DNA from: Clostridia bacterium
GTDB taxonomy: Bacteria; Bacillota; Clostridia; Christensenellales; Aristaeellaceae
Length of the DNA: 7,388 nt
NCBI GenBank assembly: GCA_017537105.1
Contig: JAFWBZ010000290.1
Coordinates: forward strand, 1-7,388
Direction of reading: 5' to 3'
Positions 1 through 6,555 of this stretch are shown here, in pieces. The notes beneath the pieces were generated by a model that saw only the letters and a program-made list of their open reading frames with translations, was not told the origin of the DNA and ran no database searches. A program made the translations under genes and the position numbers. Each line of letters begins with the position of its first letter. Within the stretch, counting starts at the first letter, position 1.

Positions 1-1965
1 AATTGCAACGGTCTGACGAGCATAACGATATCGGAAGGCGTGACCAGCATCGGCGAGTATGCGTTTAGAAACTGCAGCAACTTAGTGAGTATCACGATTC
101 CGGATAGTGTAACCAGCATTGGCGAAAATGCGTTCTACAACTGCAGCGCAATGAAATATGCCAATCTTGACACAGAAGGTGCAAAAGCCCTCAGTAAAGC
201 AGGATATGCATTCCGTACGTTTGACTCAAATGTCAATTTGCGGTACAGCTTTACAGATGACGTGATTACGGGTTTGGTTGCTGTTGGCGCAGACAAATTG
301 GCTCAGACGATTACGATTCCGGATAGCGTGACCAGCATCGGCAATTTGGCGTTCTACGACTGCAGCAGCCTGACGAGTATAACGATTCCAGACAGTGTGA
401 CCAGCATCGGCGATTCAGCATTCTCCAACTGCAGCAGCCTGACGGGCATTACGATTCCGGACAGTGTGACCAGCATTGGCGTTTGTGCGTTCTTTGGCTG
501 CAGCAGCCTGACGGGCATCACGATTCCAGACAGTGTGACCAGCATCGGCGAGTGGGCGTTCATGGGCTGTAGCAGCCTGACGCGCATTACGATTCCGGAT
601 AGCGTGACCAGCATCGGCGAGAGTATGTTTTCTGGCTGCAGCAGCCTGGCGAGCATCACGATTCCGGCCAACGTGACCAACATCGGCGAGAGGATGTTTT
701 CCGGCTGCAGCAGTCTGGCGAGTATCACGATTCCGGACAGCGTGACCAGCATCGGCGATGGTGCGTTCTACGACTGCAGCGGTTTGACGAGCATCACGAT
801 TCCGGACAGCGTGACCAGCATCGGCGATGGTGCGTTCGGGTATTGTTCAAGGCTTGGCAAGGTTTGCTTTTTTGGGGAAAGCATTACATTTGGAGAGACT
901 GTTTTCACAAATAGCCCCACCGTCTACTGCTACGAATATACCGACGCAGACAGCTGGGCGATAGATAATGGGTACAATATTGTCTACCTGGACACGTTGG
1001 ACATGGACAGTGTGCGTACGATGACCCTTGTAGAGGACTTCCGCCTGCGAATGGGGGAATCCCAGAGAATAGCGTACAGCATTTTCCCTGACGACCGGCT
1101 CGAGATCACCTGGACCAGTTCCGATCCTTCTGTTCTTTCGGTGTCGGACGGCGTCGTTACCGGCCTGAGACCGGGCACTGCCACAATCACTGCCGCCGTT
1201 GGCGCGGCTTCGGACAGCGTGACCGTCACCGTTTACACGCTCGCAGAATCCTTTGACCTGAACGAGACGGAGGTCTGGCGGGTGGCGAAAGAATCGCTGC
1301 AGCTCACTGCCATCGACGTACAGCCGGAGGGCGCGGAAGCCGCACTCACCTGGTTTTCCTCCGATACCACGCTGGCGACAGTGGATGAAAACGGCCTCGT
1401 GACCACGAAGAAACCCGGCGACGTGACCATCACCGCCACCAGCGACAACGGCGTTTCCCGCGAATGCCTGATTCACCTGTGCTATCCCGTCACCGCCGTT
1501 GCGTTCGATCCGGAAGCCCTTGAACTGAAGACGGAGCAGGATTTCCAGTTGACCGCCAACGTTACGATGCGTACCCAGAGCTGCGTCAACCACTTGGTGA
1601 CGTTTGCAAGCAGCGATAAAGCTGTGGCAACGGTGGACATGGACGGCATGGTTACAGCTCATGGCGTCGGCACGGCGACGATCACCGCCACGGCGGCCAG
1701 CGGCGTCAGCGCGTCCTGTGCGATCACCGTGCGCGACGCGTACACCCTCACCCTTCCCGCCGGCCTGACCGCCATCGAGGCAGAGGCGTTCATGGGTGAT
1801 GCCAGCTTGGAAGCGGTGTTCGTGCCCGAGGGCTGCGCGTCCATAGGCTCCAGGGCCTTCGCGGGCTGTGCGAACCTGTATTATGTCCGCGTGCCCACGG
1901 GAACGTCCATCGCACCGGACGCCTTTGAGGGCTGCGACAATGTGATCATTGAGCGCGTGGGCTGA
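1..1965 (+). CDS. BspA-like leucine-rich-repeat surface protein with BIG2 domains (5' end outside window)
   Basis: The reading frame is open from base 1 to the TGA at 1963-1965, giving 654 visible residues; the true start and any signal peptide lie upstream. Two BspA-type (LRR_5) repeats at about 25-162 are followed by a spacer (163-312) and eight more 23-residue repeats from 313. Each repeat has the core TIPDSVTSIG, then two variable residues, [AM]F, two variable residues and CSSL. A capping segment with YCYEYTDADSWA follows (about 865-987). Three Ig-like BIG2 domains then occur at about 988-1239, 1240-1488 and 1489-1740, each with the typical W/F-x-SSD and GxATITA-type motifs. Two or three diverged repeats close the protein (1741-1962). 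There is no LPxTG motif or C-terminal membrane helix, so anchoring must be N-terminal or absent. The family is usually extracellular and used in adhesion or ligand binding; the ligand here is unknown. The repeat part looks less GC-rich than the BIG2 part. Confidence 0.9.
   Translation, partial: NCNGLTSITISEGVTSIGEYAFRNCSNLVSITIPDSVTSIGENAFYNCSAMKYANLDTEGAKALSKAGYAFRTFDSNVNLRYSFTDDVITGLVAVGADKLAQTITIPDSVTSIGNLAFYDCSSLTSITIPDSVTSIGDSAFSNCSSLTGITIPDSVTSIGVCAFFGCSSLTGITIPDSVTSIGEWAFMGCSSLTRITIPDSVTSIGESMFSGCSSLASITIPANVTNIGERMFSGCSSLASITIPDSVTSIGDGAFYDCSGLTSITIPDSVTSIGDGAFGYCSRLGKVCFFGESITFGETVFTNSPTVYCYEYTDADSWAIDNGYNIVYLDTLDMDSVRTMTLVEDFRLRMGESQRIAYSIFPDDRLEITWTSSDPSVLSVSDGVVTGLRPGTATITAAVGAASDSVTVTVYTLAESFDLNETEVWRVAKESLQLTAIDVQPEGAEAALTWFSSDTTLATVDENGLVTTKKPGDVTITATSDNGVSRECLIHLCYPVTAVAFDPEALELKTEQDFQLTANVTMRTQSCVNHLVTFASSDKAVATVDMDGMVTAHGVGTATITATAASGVSASCAITVRDAYTLTLPAGLTAIEAEAFMGDASLEAVFVPEGCASIGSRAFAGCANLYYVRVPTGTSIAPDAFEGCDNVIIERVG
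313..864 (+). repeat. Eight in-frame 69-bp tandem repeats encoding BspA-type LRR units
   Basis: Units begin at 313, 382, 451, 520, 589, 658, 727 and 796, exactly 69 bp apart, and two more in the same register begin at 25 and 94. The first 30 bases of a unit (encoding TIPDSVTSIG) are nearly invariant. Units 313 and 589 are identical over these 30 bases, as are 382 and 520, and 727 and 796 are identical over 42 bases. The 3' half of the last unit is diverged. Because 69 is a multiple of three, gain or loss of units would keep the frame. Confidence 0.95.
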
Positions 1966-2010
1966 CGGGCCCCAAAGCATCCCCGGAGGCATTCCGGGGA
2001 CACAACTACG

Positions 2011-2052
2011 GAAAAAGGTCGCGCCCGCTTCGAAGCCTTCGAGGCGGGCGCG
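2011..2052 (-). terminator. Intrinsic terminator of the pyrophosphatase gene
   Basis: Bases 2020-2052 form a hairpin with about 16 paired bases (one G-U) and a 3-nt loop at 2035-2037. Read on the minus strand, the stem is followed by a T run (the complement of 2012-2016), as expected for a Rho-independent terminator 26 bases after the stop codon. On the plus strand the downstream bases are not T-rich, so it is mainly a minus-strand terminator. Confidence 0.88.
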
Positions 2053-2077
2053 CAATTTCATGTATGGGTACTTGCGA

Positions 2078-3694
2078 TCATCCCCAGAACACCGACAGGG
2101 AGGGGATGATCTGCATTTTTCGGGAGAGGATGTGCGGCAGGAAGGCGTAGTGGTCGCTGGGCTGCACGTTGAAGGCCTGGGCGATCACCTCCTGATCCCC
2201 CAGGAACAGCAGGTGGCTGCCCTCCAGCAGCATGTCGGTGATCATGAAGAGCATCATGTCGTACTTGCGCTCCTCCATGCGCGCCCGCATGGCGTCGAGG
2301 AATTCGTCGCGGCGGCGCATGACGCGGTCGGAGTCCAGCGTGACCACCTGGCCCACACCCAGAGTGTGCCCGGAGAGCATGAACTCCTTGTAGTCCTGGA
2401 AGAGGATGTCGCCGGCAGACTTGTCGTCGGAGGTGGAAGCGGAGAAGATCATCCGCCCCAGGTCCTCGATGGCCACGTGGGCGATGCTGGCCATGCGCTC
2501 GGCGGTCTGGACATCCCTCTGGGTGCAGGTGGGGGACTTGAACATCAGCGTGTCGGAGAGGATGGCGCAGGTGATGATGCCGGCCATGCTCATCGTGGGC
2601 ATCAGGCCGCGCTCCATGTACATGCCCGCCACGATGGTGGCGGTGGAGCCCACGGGCTCGTTGCGCATGTAGATCGGGTTGGCGGTCTGCACGTCCGCCA
2701 GCCGGTGATGGTCGATGATCTCCAGGATCTCCTCCTGCTCCAGTCCGGGAACGGACTGCGAAAGCTCGTTGTGGTCCACCAGCACCACCCGCTTGCGGCG
2801 GGGCTTCAGCAGGTGGATGCGGCTCAGCGTGCCCACGACCTTCATGTCCTGATCCACCACGGGGAAGACGCGGTGCTTGTTGTCCTGGGCCATCTTCAGC
2901 ACGTCCTCCACGTAGTCTGAAAGGTGTGCGGGGCACAGGTTGCTGGTGCGGCAGATGCGGTCCACCGGCGCGGACTGGAAGACCATGCGCGCCGCGCGAT
3001 AGGGCTCGTGGGGCGTGGAGATGACGATGGTGGAGCAGTCGATCTCGTGCGCCTCGTCGGGGATGCCGGCCTCGCAGACCACGATGCAGGTCACGTTGGC
3101 CCGCAGCGCATCCAGTATGATGTCGGGCTGGTTGCCGCAGATCAGCACGGTGTCGGGATTCAGGCAGATGGATTCCTCGCCGTTGGCGGGCAGCGCGATG
3201 GTCACGTGGCCGGAGATGGAGATGGTGGGCGTGCCCTTGTCCAGCACGATGTTGCCCTCCAGCGCGCTGACCAGGTTGAACACGGGAATGTCTTCGATTT
3301 CCGAGTGCAGTATGGACTCCATGTCGTGCACCGCGATGGTGTTGGTGGACAGCATGCCGTACAGCGTGCCGTCGTCGTTGACCACCGGCAGCGCCAGCGT
3401 GTTCTCGTCGCGGCGCATCAGCGTCCAGGCGTGGTCCACCGTCACCGCACGGTTCAGCACCGGCGGCGTGTCGTAGCTCAGGTCGCTGACCTGGTTTTTC
3501 AGGTTGTGGATCAATACCGGCGGCTCAAAGCCGAAGCGGTTCAGCACCAGCTGCGTCTCGTCGCTGATGCGTCCCAGCCGCGCGGCGGCGTATTCCCGGT
3601 CGCCCAGCGCGTTGCGCAGCTGCGCGTAGGCCATGGCGGACACGATGGAATCGGTATCCGGATTGCGATGCCCGGTGACATAGATGGGTTCCAT
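2078..3694 (-). CDS. ppaC: Manganese-dependent family II inorganic pyrophosphatase with CBS and DRTGG regulatory domains
   Basis: A 538-residue cytosolic enzyme that hydrolyses pyrophosphate to two phosphates, pulling biosynthetic activation reactions forward. The DHH catalytic domain opens with GHRNPDTDSI (residues 8-17). It is interrupted by a regulatory insert of about 240 residues: CBS motif (about 61-125), DRTGG-like domain (about 140-245) and second CBS motif (about 246-300). It resumes with VDHNE (306-310), IDHHR (327-331) and LSDTL (379-383). The DHHA2 domain ends with the substrate-binding SRKMQ (524-528). The usual family motif is SRKKQ, so the second lysine is Met, while the Arg and first Lys are kept. 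The length fits the CBS-PPase subfamily, known to be controlled by adenine nucleotides (AMP/ADP inhibit; ATP or ApnA activate). The ATG at 3694 is chosen because GGAGGT lies 6 bases upstream and the conserved N-terminus begins there. The gene is monocistronic, with its own promoter and terminator. Confidence 0.96.
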   Translation of the reverse strand: MEPIYVTGHRNPDTDSIVSAMAYAQLRNALGDREYAAARLGRISDETQLVLNRFGFEPPVLIHNLKNQVSDLSYDTPPVLNRAVTVDHAWTLMRRDENTLALPVVNDDGTLYGMLSTNTIAVHDMESILHSEIEDIPVFNLVSALEGNIVLDKGTPTISISGHVTIALPANGEESICLNPDTVLICGNQPDIILDALRANVTCIVVCEAGIPDEAHEIDCSTIVISTPHEPYRAARMVFQSAPVDRICRTSNLCPAHLSDYVEDVLKMAQDNKHRVFPVVDQDMKVVGTLSRIHLLKPRRKRVVLVDHNELSQSVPGLEQEEILEIIDHHRLADVQTANPIYMRNEPVGSTATIVAGMYMERGLMPTMSMAGIITCAILSDTLMFKSPTCTQRDVQTAERMASIAHVAIEDLGRMIFSASTSDDKSAGDILFQDYKEFMLSGHTLGVGQVVTLDSDRVMRRRDEFLDAMRARMEERKYDMMLFMITDMLLEGSHLLFLGDQEVIAQAFNVQPSDHYAFLPHILSRKMQIIPSLSVFWG

Positions 3695-3731
3695 GAAGGC
3701 ACCTCCGTATTCTGTAATGCTCGTTGATGCC

Positions 3732-3760
3732 ATTATAACATGATTTTCGGAAAAGGTAAA
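3732..3760 (-). promoter_or_regulatory. Promoter of the pyrophosphatase gene (extended -10)
   Basis: On the minus strand, TTTACC (complement of 3755-3760) lies 17 bp from a perfect TATAAT (complement of 3732-3737). The -10 is preceded by TG-N, an extended -10. Transcription would start near 3725, giving a leader of about 30 bases that carries the GGAGGT ribosome binding site at 3701-3706. Confidence 0.85.
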
Positions 3761-3769
3761 TGCCGTTTT

Positions 3770-3779
3770 GCGCCGGCGC
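3770..3779. promoter_or_regulatory. 10-bp perfect palindrome between the divergent promoters (possible operator)
   Basis: GCGCCGGCGC reads the same on both strands and lies close to the midpoint between the two outward-facing -35 boxes (3755-3760 and 3792-3797). Such a position would suit a shared regulator, but short GC palindromes arise readily in GC-rich DNA, so the call is weak. Confidence 0.2.
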
Positions 3780-3791
3780 GCCCTCCGATTC

Positions 3792-3820
3792 TTGCACAAA
3801 AGCCCGGTCCATGCTATAAT
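3792..3820 (+). promoter_or_regulatory. Promoter of the glycosyltransferase-thioesterase operon (extended -10)
   Basis: TTGCAC (3792-3797) is separated by 17 bp from a perfect TATAAT (3815-3820), which is preceded by TG-N as an extended -10. The start of transcription would be near 3827, leaving a short leader with GAGGAGAG before the ATG at 3855. No other long feature lies between. Confidence 0.88.
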
Positions 3821-3854
3821 ATCGGGAGTCAGATCAAGCTTGAGGAGAGAAACC

Positions 3855-4988
3855 ATGCGTATATTGCAGTTTTCAGATTCCTTTCTTCCGATCATGGACG
3901 GCGTGGGGAATGTCGTGTATCAATACGCGCTGAACATGGGACAGAAGGGGCACGAGTGCTATGCGGTGGCGCCGCAGACGGATACCGGATACCGGGGACG
4001 ATACCCGTTCGAGATCGTGGACTATATCGGGCTGCCGCTCATCCGCATGAAGAGCTACAAGATCGGCGCGCCGGTGCTGGACGTGCACTGTCAGAATCGG
4101 CTGAACGCCATCAAGGGCGATATCGTGCACGTGCACAGCCCGTTCATCGCCGGGCACGCGGGGATCGCCTATGCGCAGAAGCTGGGCCTGCCCATCGTGG
4201 GGACCTTCCACTCCAAGTACTACGACGACTTCCTGCAGGTCACGGGCATGGAGCTGCTGGCGGAGGTCGGCGTCAAGCACGTGGTGAACTTCTACGACAA
4301 GTGCGACGAGGTCTGGGCGGTGAGCGAGTCCTCCGCGGAGACGCTGCGCAGCTACGGCTACCAGGGAACGGTCCGCGTGATGCCCAACGGCACGGACATT
4401 CACCCGGTGGACGAGGCGGCGCTTCGGGAGATGTCCGAAAAGCTCGCCCTCGGAGACGTGCCGCTTCTGCTGTTCGTGGGGCAGATCAACTGGAAGAAGA
4501 ACCTCCGCTGCATTTTGGAGGCTGCGGCGCAGCTGCATCGGCCCTTCCGACTGGTGCTGGCGGGACAGGGCCCGCATGAAAAGGAGGTCGCCCAGCTGGC
4601 GGAGGCGCTCGGCATCCGGGATCGCGTGGCGTTCACGGGGCACATCGGCGACCCGAAGGCGCTGAACGCGCTGTACCGCCTGGCGTCGCTGTTCCTGTTC
4701 CCGTCGCTCTACGATACCTCCGGCCTGGTGGTGCGGGAGGCCGCTGCAGTGCGCACGCCCTCCGTGGTGGTTCGCGGCAGCTCGGCGGCCGAGGGCATTC
4801 AAGACGGCGAAAACGGCTTTCTGTGCGAAGACGACGCCGGGAGCCTGGCACAGGTGATCGAGCGGGCGCTGTGCGATCCCGATGCGCTCGACGCCGTCGG
4901 CCGGCGCGCCTGTGAAACCATTCCCATTCCCTGGTCCGTCCTCGTGGATCAGGTGTTGGAAAACTATCAGAGGATCCTGGGAGGTTGA
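3855..4988 (+). CDS. GT4-family glycosyltransferase (GT-B fold)
   Basis: A 377-residue retaining glycosyltransferase of the GT4 type, expected to move a sugar from a nucleotide donor at the inner face of the membrane. The acceptor domain opens with MRILQFSDSFLP and a glycine-rich GVGNV loop (16-20), like diacylglycerol glucosyltransferases and PimA-type mannosyltransferases. VHVHSPF (91-97) and GTFHS (116-120) match acceptor-side motifs of that group. The donor domain has PNGTD (177-181), GQINWKKN (209-216), LAGQGP (235-240) and YDTSGLVVREA (286-296). In the last motif the usual E-x7-E is D287-x7-E295, a conservative change. There is no signal peptide or membrane helix. An ATG at 3855 with GAGGAGAG just upstream gives the family N-terminus; the in-frame codons further upstream overlap the promoter. 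It is the first gene of an operon with the thioesterase, which starts one base after its stop. The acceptor and sugar cannot be read from sequence; a glycolipid product is a reasonable guess. Confidence 0.92.
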   Translation: MRILQFSDSFLPIMDGVGNVVYQYALNMGQKGHECYAVAPQTDTGYRGRYPFEIVDYIGLPLIRMKSYKIGAPVLDVHCQNRLNAIKGDIVHVHSPFIAGHAGIAYAQKLGLPIVGTFHSKYYDDFLQVTGMELLAEVGVKHVVNFYDKCDEVWAVSESSAETLRSYGYQGTVRVMPNGTDIHPVDEAALREMSEKLALGDVPLLLFVGQINWKKNLRCILEAAAQLHRPFRLVLAGQGPHEKEVAQLAEALGIRDRVAFTGHIGDPKALNALYRLASLFLFPSLYDTSGLVVREAAAVRTPSVVVRGSSAAEGIQDGENGFLCEDDAGSLAQVIERALCDPDALDAVGRRACETIPIPWSVLVDQVLENYQRILGG

Positions 4989-4989
4989 C

Positions 4990-5709
4990 ATGAAAGGTTT
5001 TTATGAGCGGGAAATGACCGTGCTGCCCAGCGTGTGCGATGCAGACGGCCTGCTGGGAATCCCGAACGCCTTTGCGCTGTTCATGGATCTGGCGACCGAA
5101 CACGCGGAAGTGCTGGGGATCGGGTTCCGGGATCTGTGGCCGAAGGGGCTCTTCTGGCTCACCGCGCGCACGAAGATCCGCTTTTATCGGCGTCCCCGAA
5201 TGGTCGAGACCGTTGCGCTGCGCACATGGCCGGAGACGCCGGAGCGCTCCCGCTGCAACCGCGACTACCGGATGGAGCAGGGCGGCGAGGTCCTGATCGA
5301 AGGCAAGACCGAGTGGATGGTCATGAACATGAAAACGGGCCGCCTGCATCCCGCGGACAGTGTTTTTCCGGAGGGCCTGGAGCTGCTGCCGGACCGCGTG
5401 CTGCCCGAGCCGTTCCTGCGCATGGCGGACGACTTTTCCGGCGCGGAGGATCTGGGCACCTATCTCGTGCGATCCACGGACATCGACATCGGCGGCCACA
5501 TGAACAACGCCGCCTACGTGCGCGCCATCGCGGGCATGTTTTCCACCGAGGCGTGGCGCGCGCTGGCCGTTCGCGAGATGGAGATGGCCTATCGCACGCC
5601 GTGCTACGAGGGGGACGCGCTGCTTCTCCAGAGGCGCAGGAGCGAAGAGACCACGGAACTTCGGCTGTCCCGCGACGGGAAGACCATCGCGCTGGCGCAG
5701 CTCCGATGA
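4990..5709 (+). CDS. Acyl-ACP thioesterase (FatA/FatB-like double hot-dog)
   Basis: A 239-residue protein of the acyl-ACP thioesterase family (PF01643 type), which releases free fatty acids from acyl carrier protein and so ends or diverts fatty-acid synthesis. The length fits two fused hot-dog domains. The N-terminal half has the substrate-side segment LFWLTARTKIRFYRRP (54-69). The linker and second domain carry RSTDIDIGGHMNNAAYVRA (161-179), the counterpart of the plant motif D-L-D-x-N-x-H-V-N-N. Asp166 and His170 match catalytic residues, but the expected Asn is Gly168. By alignment from memory, the plant catalytic Glu next to Cys corresponds to Pro204, with Cys205 kept. The ATG at 4990 follows the glycosyltransferase TGA by one base, with GGGAGG at 4979-4984 inside that gene, implying translational coupling. 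Confidence is high for the family and lower for activity and chain length. Confidence 0.9.
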   Translation: MKGFYEREMTVLPSVCDADGLLGIPNAFALFMDLATEHAEVLGIGFRDLWPKGLFWLTARTKIRFYRRPRMVETVALRTWPETPERSRCNRDYRMEQGGEVLIEGKTEWMVMNMKTGRLHPADSVFPEGLELLPDRVLPEPFLRMADDFSGAEDLGTYLVRSTDIDIGGHMNNAAYVRAIAGMFSTEAWRALAVREMEMAYRTPCYEGDALLLQRRRSEETTELRLSRDGKTIALAQLR

Positions 5710-5735
5710 GCTGCGGACGTGGAAGGAGTACCTCC

Positions 5736-5785
5736 GGGGACAGAAAACGGGGACAGCCGCCGGTGCATGGCGACTGTCCCCGTTT
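5736..5785. terminator. GGGGACAG palindromic element, probable bidirectional terminator
   Basis: Bases 5745-5756 pair perfectly with 5774-5785 (12 bp). An inner stem (5758-5762 with 5768-5772, one G-U) and a loop at 5763-5767 complete the hairpin. An extra direct copy of GGGGACAG at 5736-5743 precedes the one inside the stem (5749-5756). The stem ends in AAA/TTT, followed by a short T-rich stretch on each strand, and it sits between convergent genes. It is therefore likely to terminate both, although the T tracts are weak. The form (direct copy plus inverted pair) also resembles REP-like dispersed elements. Confidence 0.65.
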
Positions 5786-5814
5786 ATTGAAATAGCGCAG
5801 AACCTCGTCGGAAA

Positions 5815-6306
5815 TCACTGCGCTTCGCTGTCCTCCCGCCGCACGGTGAGGGTGCGCTTCATGCCGTAGACGTAGTATTGGACGTGATAGGTGCGGTCGC
5901 CGCTGCCGCGGGCGTCGGCGATCAGCTTCAGGTTGATCGATGCGGTGCTGCGCGCGGGAACGCTGCTGCCCTCGCCGGTGACAGAGTACACCGCGATGTC
6001 ACCCGGCGCGCCTTCGACCTGCACGTACAGCCATTCGGCGGGGAGGAGGCCTCGGTTCTTGAGAGTGATCGTCACATCCTCCAGGCGGCAGGCCTCCGCC
6101 TCAGGCACGGCGCCCTGCGAGAGCATCTGCGGCGCGTCGCCGGACTCCAGAACCTCCCGGATGGCGGCAAAGGCCTTCGGATAGTCCGCGCCGCCGGCGG
6201 TGACCACGCTCAGCCGGGCGGACATCGTGCCGCCGATCAGAAACAGCGCCGCCAGTGCGATCATGACGAACAGCACGATGGCCAGCAGGGCAGTGGATTT
6301 TTTCAT
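5815..6306 (-). CDS. Small membrane-anchored protein with extracytoplasmic beta-rich domain, function unknown
   Basis: A 163-residue protein not recognised as a named family. It begins MKKS and has a hydrophobic helix at about residues 5-26 with no clear signal-peptidase site, so it is probably a single-pass signal anchor with the rest outside the cell. The segment at about 30-70 looks helical (PKAFAAIREVLESG). From about 77 to 155 alternating hydrophobic residues (VTITLKNRG, LYVQVEG, ASINLKLIA, YHVQYYVYG) suggest a beta-sandwich of the CARDB or FxLYD kind; this is pattern only. A lone cysteine occurs at 73. The ATG at 6306 has GGAGGA 7 bases upstream and places the helix at the N-terminus. 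The gene is monocistronic, with its own promoter at 6450-6478, a leader of about 137 bases and a shared terminator downstream. Confidence 0.82.
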   Translation of the reverse strand: MKKSTALLAIVLFVMIALAALFLIGGTMSARLSVVTAGGADYPKAFAAIREVLESGDAPQMLSQGAVPEAEACRLEDVTITLKNRGLLPAEWLYVQVEGAPGDIAVYSVTGEGSSVPARSTASINLKLIADARGSGDRTYHVQYYVYGMKRTLTVRREDSEAQ

Positions 6307-6387
6307 AGAGCATTCCTCCGGGACGGGCCTGTTCGGCCTGCCGGTGTTATTCTGGTTTTCGGCGTCCTCCAATATGCGAGGTCGAAA

Positions 6388-6418
6388 CGCTTTGCCGATT
6401 CTTCGGCGATGGAAAGCG
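6388..6418 (-). promoter_or_regulatory. Bulged hairpin in the leader of the membrane-protein gene
   Basis: Bases 6388-6393 pair with 6413-6418, and 6394-6398 pair with 6403-6407. This gives 11 base pairs with a 4-nt loop (AGAA on the transcript) and a 5-nt one-sided bulge (6408-6412). It lies within the untranslated leader transcribed from the promoter at 6450-6478, about 80 bases before the start codon. No T run follows, so it is not a terminator. A regulatory role is possible but not shown. Confidence 0.35.
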
Positions 6419-6449
6419 CCGACGCGGAGGATCGCGATGGATCCCGATC

Positions 6450-6478
6450 ATTATAGCATGTTCCGGTGAATTGGGCAA
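6450..6478 (-). promoter_or_regulatory. Promoter of the small membrane-protein gene (extended -10)
   Basis: On the minus strand, TTGCCC (complement of 6473-6478) lies 17 bp from a perfect TATAAT (complement of 6450-6455), which is preceded by TG-C. Transcription would begin near 6443, leaving a leader of about 137 bases before the ATG at 6306. This is long compared with the other short leaders here. Confidence 0.8.
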
Positions 6479-6555
6479 GGTCCGAAGAATCGCATGGCGC
6501 GAAGGCAGCACGCCGCAGAATCCGGTAGCCCGGAGCCAGGGAAGCATGGGTGTTT

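Noticed and set aside
354..752. 132-codon minus-strand frame with a repeated MLVTLSGIV pattern
   Set aside because: It is the reverse complement of the LRR repeat array; its periodicity simply mirrors the 69-bp units.
25..864. Regular 69-bp repeats as a possible CRISPR array
   Set aside because: The repeats are in frame within a long coding sequence, have no unique spacers of typical length and translate to a clear BspA-type repeat.
847..2061. 404-codon minus-strand frame opposite the BIG2 domains
   Set aside because: Its composition is rich in Gly, Arg and His with no domain, and it crosses the pyrophosphatase terminator and the stop of the real gene.
1949..2920. 323-codon plus-strand frame opposite the pyrophosphatase
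   Set aside because: It is a His/Val/Gly-rich shadow of a strongly supported gene, with no ribosome binding site or family motif.
2058..2936. 292-codon minus-strand frame overlapping the pyrophosphatase
   Set aside because: It is an alternative frame of the same DNA with low-complexity Pro/Arg/His composition; the pyrophosphatase frame carries all conserved motifs.
3873..4991. 372-codon minus-strand frame opposite the glycosyltransferase
   Set aside because: The glycosyltransferase has a promoter, a ribosome binding site and family motifs; the opposite frame has none and is typical of antisense frames in GC-rich DNA.
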